64,000 nucleotides of DNA from Campylobacter vulpis (GTDB lineage Bacteria > Campylobacterota > Campylobacteria > Campylobacterales > Campylobacteraceae): the NCBI RefSeq assembly GCF_014217995.1, contig NZ_CP041617.1, positions 1,054,001-1,118,000 on the forward strand, given 5' to 3'. Each line of letters opens with the position of its first letter. Within the stretch, counting starts at the first letter, position 1. Both the position numbers and the translations under genes were made by a program. The notes under the pieces are model-generated. The model worked only from the letters and a program-made list of their open reading frames with translations, was not told where the DNA came from and did no database searches. Positions 8,603-19,012 of this stretch are shown piece after piece.

Positions 8603-9444
8603 GAAACTCTCCTTTCTTGATTAAAAAATTCGTTCATATTTTTTCTTTTGAGATTAAGAAAATATAAAGGTTCTAAGGTTTTATTGATAAAACGCACCTC
8701 ATAGTGCAAATGCGGACCCGTTGAAAGTCCAGTATTACCAGTATAACCTATCAAATCTCCCTTATTCACAAAATCTCCAGCCTTAACCACATCTTTACGC
8801 ATCATATGTGCAAAAACGCTTTTAAAACCGAAATTATGAAGTAAAATGACATTATAACCATAACCATTATTACTATATCCTGAAAATTCGACCACTCCAC
8901 TAGCTGGTGCATAAATAGGAGTGCCAACACTTGCGGCTAGGTCAATGCCGGGGTGAAATTCTCTACGCTTTAAAATAGGATGCTCTCTCCAACCAAATTT
9001 ACCAGTAATGCCCTTATTTGCAATAGGCCAGCCATTTGGAATTTGATTTAAAATACCCTGCTGTTGGTCGTTTGTAAGATTAAGATTTTCAAGTCTGGCA
9101 CTAATAGTAAGATTATTTTCATTTTCAAGCCCTAAAGCCTCTTCAAAAGAAGCGATTTTATCCTCTATAACAGCGTATTGTGCGGCTTTTTCATCAAGGC
9201 TTTGCTGCATTGTTGCATTAAGCGTTTCAAGTTCTTTGCTTTTTTTAAGCAATTCTTCTCTTTTACTATCTAACGCATCAACTTTACTATCTAAATATTT
9301 AATATAAAAACCACTAGAAATTAAAAATAAAAATACAAAAGCGATGATATATAAGACAATTTTTTTAATAATTTGATTAAGATAAAAATGCCTAGAGCCA
9401 TTAATATCCGAAATGGTAATGGTAAATTTATTCTTAAGCACCAT
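8542..9444 (-). CDS. Membrane-anchored M23 peptidoglycan DD-endopeptidase (cell shape)
   Basis: 300 residues: one N-terminal membrane helix (about 28-46), a coiled-coil stalk (about 52-105), then an M23/LytM domain (about 145-255). All zinc and catalytic positions are present: His164 and Asp168 in HPGID, His213 in FAHMM, and His245/His247 in HLH, so an active enzyme is expected. It would face the periplasm and cut peptide cross-links. The last 20 codons are also read, in another frame, as the beginning of the bactofilin gene. In C. jejuni the equivalent pair (Cj1087c/Cj1086c, from memory) affects helical curvature. Confidence 0.9.
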   Translation of the reverse strand: MVLKNKFTITISDINGSRHFYLNQIIKKIVLYIIAFVFLFLISSGFYIKYLDSKVDALDSKREELLKKSKELETLNATMQQSLDEKAAQYAVIEDKIASFEEALGLENENNLTISARLENLNLTNDQQQGILNQIPNGWPIANKGITGKFGWREHPILKRREFHPGIDLAASVGTPIYAPASGVVEFSGYSNNGYGYNVILLHNFGFKSVFAHMMRKDVVKAGDFVNKGDLIGYTGNTGLSTGPHLHYEVRFINKTLEPLYFLNLKRKNMNEFFNQERRVSWQSLIKAVSAQQIQARKQQ

Positions 9445-10591
9445 AATCCTTTAAAAATTTTTCCACCAAAACAAAAGAGCCAAAAACCAAGGTTTTTTTA
9501 CCCTCATCAAGCCTCTTAAACTCTTCGCACTCTATGTTAAGCTCCTTGCAAAACTCAAAAATTTGCTCATTTGCCAAAGCTCTAACTTCATTTTCACATT
9601 TAAAAACCATAATTCTAGCACTGATAGGCTTTAATATTTTTAAAATTTCAAAAATTTTTTTATCTAAAAAACCATTATAAACAATTTCTATTTTTTCATC
9701 TTTAAAATATTCGCACAAAGCTCTAGCTGCTAAGACATTATGGCCCACATCAATATAAAGATTTTCTTTCAATTTTTCAAGGCGTCCCCTTAAATTTAAG
9801 CTAGTTAAATTTTGCAAAGCTTTGATTGTCTGCGATTTTGAAAGTAAAATTTCGCAAGCTTTTAAGGCAAGTTTAAGATTATTTTCCAAAAAAAGAGGTA
9901 ATTTAAACTTAGCTTTGTAAGGTTCTAAATTTTCCAACAAATCAGAACTTAAATCCTTCAAAATACACAATTTGGCTCCCTTTAAAAGGGCGATTTTTTG
10001 AGCCATTTTGAGAATACTTTCATTTTGATTTGTGCTAATTAAGGCTTTTTTTGCCATAGTTTTCAATTTCGTTCTTGCAATTTTTTCTAAAGTATTTCCT
10101 AAAAACTGCTCGTGGTCATAATCAATTTGCGTAAAAATACTTAAACGCTTCTTAAAAACAGAAGTTGCATCATACTCTCCCCCAAGCCCCGCTTCAAAAA
10201 TGACAAAATCACATTTTTCAAAAAGCAAAGCGGCTAAAAAAGTGGCGTATTCGAAATAGCTTAATTTTTCTAAATCTTCTTGTAAAATAAGACTTAATTT
10301 TTGATGTGTTTTTTCAAGCAAATCTTCATCTACTATACCTTTTTTAAGATAAAATCTCTCCCTAAATTCAAATAAATGCGGACTGCTATAATGTCCCACT
10401 TCATAGCCTAAAATTTCTAAAAGCTGGGCTAAAAAACGCCCCGTGCTACCCTTACCATTTGTGCCAACAATATGGATAATGGGCGGGATTTTAAAATATT
10501 TTTGATATTTTTCAAAAATTCTAAAGGCAACAAAGGGGTCAATTTTGCTGTAAAATTCACTCTTTTTTGCTAGAAATTCACTCAAGCTCAT
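9434..10591 (-). CDS. folC: Bifunctional folylpolyglutamate / dihydrofolate synthase FolC
   Basis: 385 residues of the Mur ligase superfamily. It adds glutamate to dihydropteroate and to tetrahydrofolate in the cytoplasm. The ATP-binding loop reads GTNGKGST (about 43-50), followed by the conserved EAGLGGEYDATSV region and a C-terminal glutamate-ligase domain. The start at 10591 overlaps the preceding gene by 14 bases and its stop overlaps the M23 gene by 11, so it sits in the middle of the operon. Length is slightly below the E. coli enzyme (422). Confidence 0.93.
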   Translation of the reverse strand: MSLSEFLAKKSEFYSKIDPFVAFRIFEKYQKYFKIPPIIHIVGTNGKGSTGRFLAQLLEILGYEVGHYSSPHLFEFRERFYLKKGIVDEDLLEKTHQKLSLILQEDLEKLSYFEYATFLAALLFEKCDFVIFEAGLGGEYDATSVFKKRLSIFTQIDYDHEQFLGNTLEKIARTKLKTMAKKALISTNQNESILKMAQKIALLKGAKLCILKDLSSDLLENLEPYKAKFKLPLFLENNLKLALKACEILLSKSQTIKALQNLTSLNLRGRLEKLKENLYIDVGHNVLAARALCEYFKDEKIEIVYNGFLDKKIFEILKILKPISARIMVFKCENEVRALANEQIFEFCKELNIECEEFKRLDEGKKTLVFGSFVLVEKFLKDYGA

Positions 10592-11957
10592 CGTTCATTT
10601 GCTTTAATAATTCTTCTAAAATACTAACTTCAGGCTTACTTGCCTTATCCATAAAAGAAACGCTAATTTTAGGGCGTATCACATCTTGTTTATATATAAA
10701 TCTAAAATTTTCAATTAAAGTTAAATTTCGCTCCACCAAACTTGCAATGTCCGCCTTATCCCTCCCAGGAGCTATGATAAGATAGCTTTTTTCATCAATC
10801 ATCCAAAGCTCATCAAATTCCCCACAACTTTCTTTTAAAATTTTCTTAAACCTGACAAAAATTTCATTTAAATTTCCCATTCCATATTTTTCCATTATGA
10901 AGCGGTAATTGCTAATTCTAAAAAGTGCTAAAGAGTAATTGACTTTATATTTTATAAAATTTTCATCAAGTTTTTCAAGTTCTTTCACCACACTCCAGCT
11001 TTCTCTCTCCTCCAAATTTTGTGCAAATTGAATTTGTGTATTTAAGCTTGAAATTTTTTCATTTAACTCACTAAATTTAGACTTTAAGTCCTCAAAACTA
11101 AGTTTCACCTCTCCCTTTTCATCGGGACAAAGTCCATCGACAAAATCTAAATTTTGTTTATTTTGCTTACTTAAAAGAAGGTAAAGCTCATTGATTTTCT
11201 TAAGATTTTCATCAAAAAAATTAAGATTCTTTTGCACATACATATTATCAACCACAATGCGTCGATTTACAAATTGACCCAGTTCGTTTTTAAAATTTGT
11301 TTCATTTAAAACGCTAGGATTTGAACTTAAATTCGCAGCAAAACCTTGAATTTTCAAATCCTCCACCAAACTAGGATTTAGACACATTGTAATAAATTCA
11401 GCAAAACGCTCAAAAGTCCTTTGATTTAGCTTTTCAACAAGCTTTTTAATTGTCAATTCATAATCATCATAACGACCAATATTTAAGGAGCGAAGCTCCT
11501 TATCCACGCTCTCATCTTCATACACACGCTCTAATTCTCTCCACTTTTTATCAAGCAGATAAATGCTCTCACTATCCATCGTTTTAGAAATTCTTATCGA
11601 AGTAATCTTCGCAAGATCTTTAATTTTCTTATCTTTACTTATTTGTAAAGTCTTAGAAATCGTGCTTAAAAGCTCAAAAAATTCACTAAATTGCTTACCA
11701 CTTTGACGATTTAATGTAGAAATTAAAAAGCTAATCAGCTCCTCTAAAGTGCGAACGGGTTTTTTCATCAATTCACTTTGAAAATGTGGTAAAAGCAAGG
11801 CTTGATATTTTTCTATTTTGGCTTTATTTGAGCTTTTAAAACCTTTTTTTTGTGAAAGTTCTTCAAAAATTTCACTATAATTTTCAGGAGTTGGCTTAAG
11901 CCCCCTTTCTTTAAGAGCTATAAGCGTCTCTTTGGCTAATTCATTGATATTTATCAT
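10578..11957 (-). CDS. Protein with a degenerate C-terminal GGDEF-like domain
   Basis: About 459 residues from the ATG at 11957; a TTG eight codons earlier is possible but lies deeper in lptE. The N-terminal 330 residues are helical, with coiled-coil stretches around residues 270-330. The last ~125 residues follow the GGDEF fold: an LALFRISNYRFIMEKYG stretch where active enzymes have DxDxFKxxNDxYG, and a DELWMIDEKSYLII stretch where the GGDEF signature should be. The signature reads IDEKS, and the metal-binding Asp of the first motif is replaced. Cyclic di-GMP synthesis is therefore not expected; a binding or structural role is possible. It lies between lptE and folC with overlaps on both sides. 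I recall the C. jejuni counterpart as hypothetical Cj1089c. Confidence 0.65.
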   Translation of the reverse strand: MININELAKETLIALKERGLKPTPENYSEIFEELSQKKGFKSSNKAKIEKYQALLLPHFQSELMKKPVRTLEELISFLISTLNRQSGKQFSEFFELLSTISKTLQISKDKKIKDLAKITSIRISKTMDSESIYLLDKKWRELERVYEDESVDKELRSLNIGRYDDYELTIKKLVEKLNQRTFERFAEFITMCLNPSLVEDLKIQGFAANLSSNPSVLNETNFKNELGQFVNRRIVVDNMYVQKNLNFFDENLKKINELYLLLSKQNKQNLDFVDGLCPDEKGEVKLSFEDLKSKFSELNEKISSLNTQIQFAQNLEERESWSVVKELEKLDENFIKYKVNYSLALFRISNYRFIMEKYGMGNLNEIFVRFKKILKESCGEFDELWMIDEKSYLIIAPGRDKADIASLVERNLTLIENFRFIYKQDVIRPKISVSFMDKASKPEVSILEELLKQMNDELE

Positions 11958-12456
11958 TATTTTTAGCGCCCCTAATTGCAATCACAGAAATAAATTCATC
12001 AAAAGCCTCTCTAGAAGCCTCTCTTATAGCCATTTGCCTTGCAGTATCACTTATAATGCTATTGGGCGAAATGTCAAAATTATAACTTCCGCTTGTATTA
12101 AAATTTGCCTCACCGCCATCTTTAAAAACCACATAAAAATTTAAATTAAGTCTAGCTTTATATTTAATCACATAGCCATTTTTATCATAAATAAGCGGAA
12201 TAAATTCCAAATGATTCATTGAGACATTAATAACATCATCAGCCTCGTGCTTAAGAGCTAATTTTCTGCCAAGTTTAGAGATAACCATTTCTTTCAAAGT
12301 ATCGGCGACAAAAATACTGTTTTTAGGATCATAAGGACTAAGCTCAACATTAACATAAACTTTTTCATCAAATATATTATTCGCAAGTTTTGAAGTCGGC
12401 ACATATCCACAAGCTACAATAAAAAAGGCGATGAAAAGATTTAAAATAATCTTCAT
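11941..12456 (-). CDS. lptE: LptE-like LPS-assembly outer-membrane lipoprotein
   Basis: 171 residues with a lipoprotein signal ending in FIVACG, so Cys16 would be lipidated. The rest matches the small LptE/RlpB fold in size and in its C-terminal [15 protein letters not shown] helix region. LptE plugs the LptD barrel that inserts lipopolysaccharide in the outer membrane. Sequence identity in this family is low, so the call also rests on position: in C. jejuni a similar gene directly follows leuS. The start overlaps the leuS stop by four bases. Confidence 0.7.
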   Translation of the reverse strand: MKIILNLFIAFFIVACGYVPTSKLANNIFDEKVYVNVELSPYDPKNSIFVADTLKEMVISKLGRKLALKHEADDVINVSMNHLEFIPLIYDKNGYVIKYKARLNLNFYVVFKDGGEANFNTSGSYNFDISPNSIISDTARQMAIREASREAFDEFISVIAIRGAKNNDKYQ

Positions 12457-14879
12457 TTCACCACCAAATTAACAAGAGAATTTGGCACATAGATTTCTTT
12501 AATCACACTTTTTCCCTCAAGCCATTTTGCCACCTTTTCTTTTGCCAACCAAATGATTTCATCTTGGCTTAAAGAAGCATTGACCTCGATTTCGGCACGT
12601 TTTTTGCCATTTACACTCACGCCCAAATTTAAGCTATCTTTCACAAAAACTTCAGGTTTTAATTCTAATTTTTTAAAATTCTCAAAATGAAATAATTTCT
12701 CACTCAATTCAAAGCAAATATGCGGGATAATAGGTTCTAAAATGTTTAAGATAATATAAAAAGCCTCTCTTTCTAAAGCTTTATTTTTACAAACTCCAAA
12801 AGCATTTAAAGCTTCCATACAAGCGGCGATTAAAGTATTAAAAGCAAAGCTTTTTGTATAAACTTCTTGTGATTTTTTCAAAGCCTCATAAACTTTTAAT
12901 CTCGCATATTTCTCTTCTTTATTTAAAGTCTCTTGTGAAATTTCTTCCAATGTCCCACTCTCAAGCTTCAAAGCCCTATCATAAAGTCGCATTATAAAAC
13001 GATATGCACCCTCTAATGCATCATCATTCCATTCAAGCTCTTTAGCAGGAGGTGCAGCAAAAAGTATGAAAAGTCTCGCCGTATCTGCACCATATTTTTT
13101 AATAATATCATCAGGATTAACAACATTACCTTTTGATTTACTCATCTTCGCTCCATCTTTTAGAACCATACCCTGAGTTAAAAGTCTAGAAAAAGGCTCA
13201 TCGCCCTCTACATAGCCAAGATCCCTTAAAGCCTTTTGAAAAAATCTTGCATAAAGCAAATGCAAAATGGCGTGTTCAATCCCCCCTATATATTCATCAA
13301 CTCCAAGCCAATATTTCGCACTTTTTTTCTCAATGCTAATATCCTCCCAAGTTTTTTCATCACTTGCAAAACGCGCATAATACCAAGAGCTTTCAAAAAA
13401 AGTATCCAAAGTATCACTTTCTTTTTGTGCCTTTCCTCCGCATTTTGGACACTCGCATTCTTTCCAAGTGGGGTGCTTATCTAAAGGATTACCCTCTCCT
13501 GTGATCTCCACATCATCAGGTAATAAAACAGGTAAATTTTCTAATTTTTGTGGCACTATGCCACATTTTTCACATCTTACCATAGGCACAGGTGCTCCCC
13601 AATATCTCTGCCTTGAAACGCCCCAATCGCGAATTTTATAATTAATAATTCTTTTTCCCAATTTTTCTTTTTCAAAAAATTCTACAATTTTATTTCTAGC
13701 CTCATTGCAATCTAAGCCGTTAAATTCTGCACTTTCTAAAAGCTTTCCCTCTTTTTGAGTGTGAGGTAAAATTGTCGCCTCTATCACTTGTTTAATGTTT
13801 AAATTATATTTTTTAGCAAAGTCAAAATCTCTCTCATCGTGTGCTGGCACAGCCATTACAGCTCCACTTCCATAATCAGCCAAAACAAAATTTGCCACCC
13901 ATACAGGAATTTTTTCTTTCGTTAAAGGATGCAAAGCATAAATTCCTAAAAAGCAACCCTCTTTTTCAGCACTTTGCCTTTCTTTTGGACTTTGATTTTG
14001 CATTTTTTGAATTTGACTCATCGTTTTTTTATCTAAAAACTTTTTGTGCAGTAAATTTTGCACGATTTTATGCTCGGGTGCTAAAGCTACATAAGAAACT
14101 CCATAAATCGTATCAGCCCTTGTGGTAAAGACTTCAAAACTAGCCTCATCAGCTCTTTTAAAGCTTTCCTCATCAAGCCAAAAAGTAAATTCTAAGCCTT
14201 CACTTCGCCCTATCCAATTTTCTTGCATTGTTAAAACTTGCGTAGGCCATTTTCCTTTTAAGCTTTCAAGCTCTTTTAAAAGCTCTTCTGCATAAGCAGT
14301 GATTTTAACATAATATCCGGGCATTACCTTTTGCACGACTTCATGCCCACAACGCCAACATTTGCCGTCCTCAACCTGCTCATTTGCTAAAACAGTTTGA
14401 TCATTTTCGCACCAATTTACTCTAGCTTCTTTAGTATAAATCAAACCCCTTTCATACATCTTAATGAAAAATTCTTGCTCAAACTTCGTATAAATAGGGT
14501 CAGAAGTAGCCAAAATTCTCTTTTTAGAAAAAGAAAAACCTAAAGAAAAAAGTTCCTTTTTCATATAGGCTATATTTTCATAAGTCCAAGTTTTAGGATG
14601 AATTTTGTGCTTAATCGCAGCATTTTCAGCAGGCATACCAAAGCTATCAAAACCAATTGGGTGTAAGACATTAAAGCCCATTTTTCTATAATATCTAGCC
14701 AAAGCATCTCCTATGGCATAATTTCTCACATGTCCCATATGAATACGCCCACTAGGATAAGGAAACATAGAAAGTATATATTTTTTGGGTAGAGTAAAAT
14801 CCTCTTTTGGTTCAAAAGCCTCACTTTCTTGCCAAATTTTTTGCCATTTTTGCTCTATCACACTTGCTTCATAAGCCAT
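12453..14879 (-). CDS. leuS: Leucine-tRNA ligase LeuS
   Basis: 808 residues, class Ia synthetase that charges tRNA-Leu. The HMGH signature is at residues 47-50 after PYPSGRI, a large CP1 editing domain occupies about 220-410 (with the threonine-rich TTRADTIYG and [11 protein letters not shown] motifs), two CxxC zinc-like pairs are present, and the KMSKS loop is in [11 protein letters not shown]. The anticodon-binding domain follows. The gene lies nine bases after secF with its own ribosome site (AAGGAG). Confidence 0.97.
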   Translation of the reverse strand: MAYEASVIEQKWQKIWQESEAFEPKEDFTLPKKYILSMFPYPSGRIHMGHVRNYAIGDALARYYRKMGFNVLHPIGFDSFGMPAENAAIKHKIHPKTWTYENIAYMKKELFSLGFSFSKKRILATSDPIYTKFEQEFFIKMYERGLIYTKEARVNWCENDQTVLANEQVEDGKCWRCGHEVVQKVMPGYYVKITAYAEELLKELESLKGKWPTQVLTMQENWIGRSEGLEFTFWLDEESFKRADEASFEVFTTRADTIYGVSYVALAPEHKIVQNLLHKKFLDKKTMSQIQKMQNQSPKERQSAEKEGCFLGIYALHPLTKEKIPVWVANFVLADYGSGAVMAVPAHDERDFDFAKKYNLNIKQVIEATILPHTQKEGKLLESAEFNGLDCNEARNKIVEFFEKEKLGKRIINYKIRDWGVSRQRYWGAPVPMVRCEKCGIVPQKLENLPVLLPDDVEITGEGNPLDKHPTWKECECPKCGGKAQKESDTLDTFFESSWYYARFASDEKTWEDISIEKKSAKYWLGVDEYIGGIEHAILHLLYARFFQKALRDLGYVEGDEPFSRLLTQGMVLKDGAKMSKSKGNVVNPDDIIKKYGADTARLFILFAAPPAKELEWNDDALEGAYRFIMRLYDRALKLESGTLEEISQETLNKEEKYARLKVYEALKKSQEVYTKSFAFNTLIAACMEALNAFGVCKNKALEREAFYIILNILEPIIPHICFELSEKLFHFENFKKLELKPEVFVKDSLNLGVSVNGKKRAEIEVNASLSQDEIIWLAKEKVAKWLEGKSVIKEIYVPNSLVNLVVK

Positions 14880-14888
14880 TTTTTCTCC

Positions 14889-15860
14889 TTAAATTGTCCC
14901 TTTTTCATACATAGCACGGTGCTTTTCTTTTTCTTGTTTTCTTTTTAATTTTTCTAATTCTTTTGCCCTAAAATGCTCCACGCTAAATTTAAACCACATC
15001 AAAGTAGGACTCGCCACAAAAACGGAGCTAAAAGTTCCAGCCACTAAGCCTACAAGTAGTGCCAAAGAAAAGCCCTCTATCATAGCTCCGCCAAAGAAAT
15101 ATAAAATCACAACAGTCGCAATGGTAAGTCCAGAAGTTAAAATAGTGCGAGAAAGAGTAGCTGAAACGCTTTCATTAATAATAGGGGCAAGTTCATTTTT
15201 CTTACTCGTCTTAATACCATCTCTAATCCTATCAAAAATGATAATCGTATCATTGAGTGAGTAACCAAGCACGGTTAAAATTGCTGCGAGCGTGTCTAAA
15301 TTCACATCAATTTTAAACAAACAAATTGCCCCAAGCGTAATCACCACATCGTGTATTTCACTAATAATCGCCGCAATAGCAAAACGCCACTCAAAACGAA
15401 ACGCAATGTAAATGAGTATAGCTACTAAAGATACAGCAAGTGCCATTAAGCCCTTATTTCTAAGCTCATCGCCCACTTTAGGACCTACCACATCAACGCG
15501 TCTTAATTCAAATTGTCCCGTATCTTTTAGTAAAGAAGAAATATAAGCTCCCGAGTCATCGCCTAAGTTTTCATTACTTCCTAAAAATCTTATAGTGATT
15601 TCCTCTGCACTTCCAAATTCCGTAACGCTTAAATTTTGAAACTGCCCACTTTGACTTAAAATTTCTCTAATTTGTGGGATAGGAGCGGCATTTTCATAAC
15701 GAAGCTGCACTAAGGTCCCTCCACTAAAATCAATGCCAAATTGCAAACCCCTTTCAAAAAGTAAAAAAATCGAGCCAAAAAATAAGATAAAAGAAAGAGA
15801 AATTGCCGCAAAACGCATTTTCATAAAATCATAAATCTTTTTTTCACTAAAAAATTGCAT
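14889..15860 (-). CDS. secF: Protein translocase subunit SecF
   Basis: 323 residues from the ATG at 15860, which shares one base with the secD stop (TAATG). A longer frame exists but starts inside secD. SecF has six membrane helices and a periplasmic P1-like domain after helix 1, and works with SecD to pull exported proteins using the proton gradient. The signature FGIDFSGGTLVQL follows helix 1, and the conserved LGYSLNDTIIIFDRIRDG motif lies in the membrane half. It forms the yajC-secD-secF export unit. Confidence 0.95.
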   Translation of the reverse strand: MQFFSEKKIYDFMKMRFAAISLSFILFFGSIFLLFERGLQFGIDFSGGTLVQLRYENAAPIPQIREILSQSGQFQNLSVTEFGSAEEITIRFLGSNENLGDDSGAYISSLLKDTGQFELRRVDVVGPKVGDELRNKGLMALAVSLVAILIYIAFRFEWRFAIAAIISEIHDVVITLGAICLFKIDVNLDTLAAILTVLGYSLNDTIIIFDRIRDGIKTSKKNELAPIINESVSATLSRTILTSGLTIATVVILYFFGGAMIEGFSLALLVGLVAGTFSSVFVASPTLMWFKFSVEHFRAKELEKLKRKQEKEKHRAMYEKGTI

Positions 15861-17443
15861 TAACTTTTCCTTTTGTAACCAAACCAAAATTTTGTACTAT
15901 TGCTTTTTTCCATTTTATTCATAAAATAATCAAACATTCCGTGTGTCCCCCAAATCGCCGTTATCATACTTACAACAATACCTATACCAAGCGTTACAGC
16001 AAAGCCCTTTACCGCACCTGTGCCATAAGCATAAAGTGCAATAGAAGTTACTAAAGAAGTGATATTAGCATCAATAATCGCACTCATAGCATTTTTATAG
16101 CCTTGCTCTACGCTTGTTCGAATTTTTACTCCATCGCGTAAAAGCTCTCTAATGCGTTCATTAATAATTACATTAGCATCCACAGCCATACCCACAGTTA
16201 AAACAAGTCCAGCCATACCGGGCAGAGTTAAAGTCGCTCCAAACATCGCCATTACAGCCACGACAACAAGGACATTTACAAGCATAGCAATGTTTGCAAA
16301 TACCCCAGCCACACCATAATAAAGCATCATAAAAACGACGATAAACACAGAAGCACCAATAAGAGCTATCATACTCATTTTAATACTATCCGCACCTAAA
16401 GACGGACCTATACTTCTTTGCTCCAAAAGCTTCACAGGAGCTAAAAGTGCTCCACTTCTTAAAGCCACAGCCACATCGCGCGCCTCTTCTTGTGTAAAAG
16501 CTCCGCTTATTTGTCCACTACCTCCGCCTATGCGTTCATTGATAGACGGAGCAGAATAGACCTTATTATCAAGCACGATTGCAAGGCGTTTGCCTACATT
16601 TGCTCCCGTATAATCTGCAAATTTTTTAGCACCCTCGCTATTTAAGGTAAAATTAATCACAGGATAAGTGCTAGTATCGCTAAAACCAACCCTAGCGTCT
16701 GTAAGCATAGAACCATCTAAAATGGGGATACTTTTGAGGGTGTATTTAAGATTTTCATTACGAGAATCACTCATCAAAACAAGCCCATAACTAGCGGCTT
16801 CTGCCTCACTCATTGTATGTGCTTTAGACATTTTAGACTCATCAACTTCCATTAATTGTAAATGTGCCGCTTTTGTAATTCTCTCCTTAGCTCTAAGCTC
16901 ATCTTCTTTTGTCTTAATTCCTGCTAATTCAACGAGGATTTTATCCTCCCCTTGCTTTGCTACGGTTGGTTCGGCTAAACCAAATTCATCAAGGCGGTTT
17001 CTAATGGTCTCAACCGCTTGTAAAAGAGCGAAATTCTCGATATTTTTAAGCTCTTCTTGTGTAAAAGACACAGCAAAATGCAAATGCTCTTTTTGGACAT
17101 TTAAGCCCTTGATTTCATCAAGTAAGGCTTGCATTTTTACCATATCGCCCTCGTCTAAGAGGCTAAATTCCAAACTTTCATCTTTGACAATGAGCTGATC
17201 GATGAGTATATTTTCTTTATTAATAGAATAATTGAGCGAAGAGGCGACTGATTTGATTTTAGACTTTATTGCCTCTTTATTATCGACACCCAAAAGCATA
17301 TAAAGTCCGCCTTGTAAATCAAGCCCTAAATTGATCTTCGCACCACGCTCAGATTGTAAAAAAGATGGTAAAGAAAACGCCACACCGAAAATAAAAACTG
17401 CAATGAAAACAAGCAAACGATAAGTGATTTTCACATTACTCAT
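15860..17443 (-). CDS. secD: Protein translocase subunit SecD
   Basis: 527 residues, the larger partner of SecF in the inner membrane. Helix 1 (about 9-28) is followed by the GLDLQGGLYMLL motif and a big periplasmic region (30-350) with the conserved VRNRLDEFGLAEP-like stretch, then five helices with the GMAVDANVIINERIRE proton-path motif. Length is shorter than E. coli SecD (615), mainly in the periplasmic region. It overlaps yajC by eight bases. Confidence 0.96.
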   Translation of the reverse strand: MSNVKITYRLLVFIAVFIFGVAFSLPSFLQSERGAKINLGLDLQGGLYMLLGVDNKEAIKSKIKSVASSLNYSINKENILIDQLIVKDESLEFSLLDEGDMVKMQALLDEIKGLNVQKEHLHFAVSFTQEELKNIENFALLQAVETIRNRLDEFGLAEPTVAKQGEDKILVELAGIKTKEDELRAKERITKAAHLQLMEVDESKMSKAHTMSEAEAASYGLVLMSDSRNENLKYTLKSIPILDGSMLTDARVGFSDTSTYPVINFTLNSEGAKKFADYTGANVGKRLAIVLDNKVYSAPSINERIGGGSGQISGAFTQEEARDVAVALRSGALLAPVKLLEQRSIGPSLGADSIKMSMIALIGASVFIVVFMMLYYGVAGVFANIAMLVNVLVVVAVMAMFGATLTLPGMAGLVLTVGMAVDANVIINERIRELLRDGVKIRTSVEQGYKNAMSAIIDANITSLVTSIALYAYGTGAVKGFAVTLGIGIVVSMITAIWGTHGMFDYFMNKMEKSNSTKFWFGYKRKS

Positions 17444-17708
17444 TAATTTTCTTTGCTACAAATTCTCGCGAAATTCTTGCTGTAATGTTTTCTTCATTAA
17501 GCTTAACTTTGATAAAATCCTCCTCAGGTTTTATCACCTCGCAAATCAGTCCTCCATTAGTGATGATTTTATCACCTTTTTGTAGGGATTCAAGCATTTG
17601 CTTATGTGCTTTTGCCTGTTTTTGTTGAGGTCTTATGACTAAAAAATAAAAAATCGCAAAAAGAACGATTAGAGGTAACAATGAAGTTAAAATTGAATTT
17701 TCTGCCAT
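17436..17708 (-). CDS. yajC: Sec translocon accessory protein YajC
   Basis: 90 residues with one N-terminal membrane helix (about 6-24, ending in FLVIRPQQKQ) and a small cytoplasmic domain with the family's GDKIITNGG motif. YajC associates with SecDF and SecYEG. The ATG at 17708 follows AAAAGGAAAA at good spacing. The first 28 bases overlap the start of lnt on the other strand, so the two genes are head to head with overlapping 5' ends. Confidence 0.94.
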   Translation of the reverse strand: MAENSILTSLLPLIVLFAIFYFLVIRPQQKQAKAHKQMLESLQKGDKIITNGGLICEVIKPEEDFIKVKLNEENITARISREFVAKKINE

Positions 17709-19012
17709 ATTTTTTTCCTTTTTCTAAAAAATTTGACCCTAATTCTACCATTTTTAAAATAATAAAAACTTTTTTTTGCGCTTTTTTACTCTCAAATCCT
17801 ATCTATTTTTCCTTTTTTGAAAATATTTTTTTAGAAACTTTAAGTCCATTTTTAGCCATCTGGGGACTTATTTTACTTTTGCAAACAAAAAATGCAAAAG
17901 GCTATTTTTGGACAGGTTTCTTAACGGGGCTTTTTTGGTTTTGGTGGGTAGGACTTTCGGCGATTTATTTTGATTTAAGTTATTTAGTGCCCGTAATTGC
18001 TCTTATAATGGGACTTGTTTATGGGGTGCTTTTTAGAATTTGTTTTCTTTTTAAATTTGATTTTTTAAGACTTTGTGCGATTTTTGCTCTTAGTTTTATC
18101 CATCCGCTTGGTTTTGATTGGTTTGAGTGGGGAATTTATACCTCTTATGGCTTTTTTGATAGCTCTTTTCGGGGGATTATCTGTTTATTTTTAATCGCTT
18201 ATTTTATTTATGAAGGTTATATTTCAAGGTATTATAAAATGGCTATTGTGCTGATTTTATTTTTCACAGGCTTTCACTATGAGGAAAAAGCAGCCACTAC
18301 CCTGCCTTTTTCTTACAAACTCATCAACACCAACATTTCTCAAGAACAAAAATTCCTCCAAGAAAAACTTCTTCTAAATTCCAACGCTCTTTTAAGTGAA
18401 ATTTCTCGTGCTATTTTAGAAAAAAAAGAGCTCATCGTCCTACCAGAAACAGCCTTTGCTTTTAATCTTCACGGCACAAAATACGAAGAGTTTTTAAAAG
18501 AATTATCCCATAAAATCATTATCATCACAGGAGCATTTTACACTAAAGATGAAGAAGCTTACAATAGCACTTATATCTTTAGACAAGGCAAAAGCTATAT
18601 TTTCAACAAGCATTTTCTTGTGCCTTTTGGAGAAGAGATACCATTTTTCAAAGAGTTTGTTAAAAAATATTTCTTACCAAATATAGAAGAATTTGCAAGG
18701 GGTCCCGTGCAAAGTCAATATAAACTTAATGGTGTCTTAATCACAAATGCCATTTGCTACGAAGCGACTAAGGAGCAAAATTACAAAAACTCAAAAATCA
18801 TCATCGCCCTTTCAAATAATGCGTGGTTTAAACACTCAAGCGAATATAAGCTTCAAAAACTTTTAATGCAATTTTACGCCAACAAATACGGAGTTAGCGT
18901 TTATCACGCGACAAATGGTAAGGAAAATGCGGTGATTTTACCCAAAAAACGGCTTGATTTAAGATGGCTTGAAGAGGTTAAAGGCTGGAAGAAAAGCTTA
19001 TTTGAAAGCTAA
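17681..19012 (+). CDS. lnt: Apolipoprotein N-acyltransferase Lnt
   Basis: 443 residues. Lnt adds the third acyl chain to lipoproteins in the inner membrane. The N-terminal half has about six to seven helices; the C-terminal half is the nitrilase-like domain, with the catalytic Glu in VLPETAFA, Lys in the NKHFLVPFGE region and Cys in ICYEA. Shorter than E. coli Lnt (512). The ATG at 17681 has a usable ribosome site (GAGG) seven bases upstream, so I keep this start although it lies inside yajC on the opposite strand. The 3' end overlaps the end of cmoA by 15 bases. Confidence 0.9.
   Translation: MKLKLNFLPYFFPFSKKFDPNSTIFKIIKTFFCAFLLSNPIYFSFFENIFLETLSPFLAIWGLILLLQTKNAKGYFWTGFLTGLFWFWWVGLSAIYFDLSYLVPVIALIMGLVYGVLFRICFLFKFDFLRLCAIFALSFIHPLGFDWFEWGIYTSYGFFDSSFRGIICLFLIAYFIYEGYISRYYKMAIVLILFFTGFHYEEKAATTLPFSYKLINTNISQEQKFLQEKLLLNSNALLSEISRAILEKKELIVLPETAFAFNLHGTKYEEFLKELSHKIIIITGAFYTKDEEAYNSTYIFRQGKSYIFNKHFLVPFGEEIPFFKEFVKKYFLPNIEEFARGPVQSQYKLNGVLITNAICYEATKEQNYKNSKIIIALSNNAWFKHSSEYKLQKLLMQFYANKYGVSVYHATNGKENAVILPKKRLDLRWLEEVKGWKKSLFES
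17742..17747 (-). promoter_or_regulatory. Candidate -10 box of the yajC-secDF-leuS-mfd run
   Basis: TAGAAT on the minus strand, 34 bases before the yajC ATG, inside codons of the divergent lnt gene. As is usual in Campylobacter no -35 box is evident. Confidence 0.4.
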
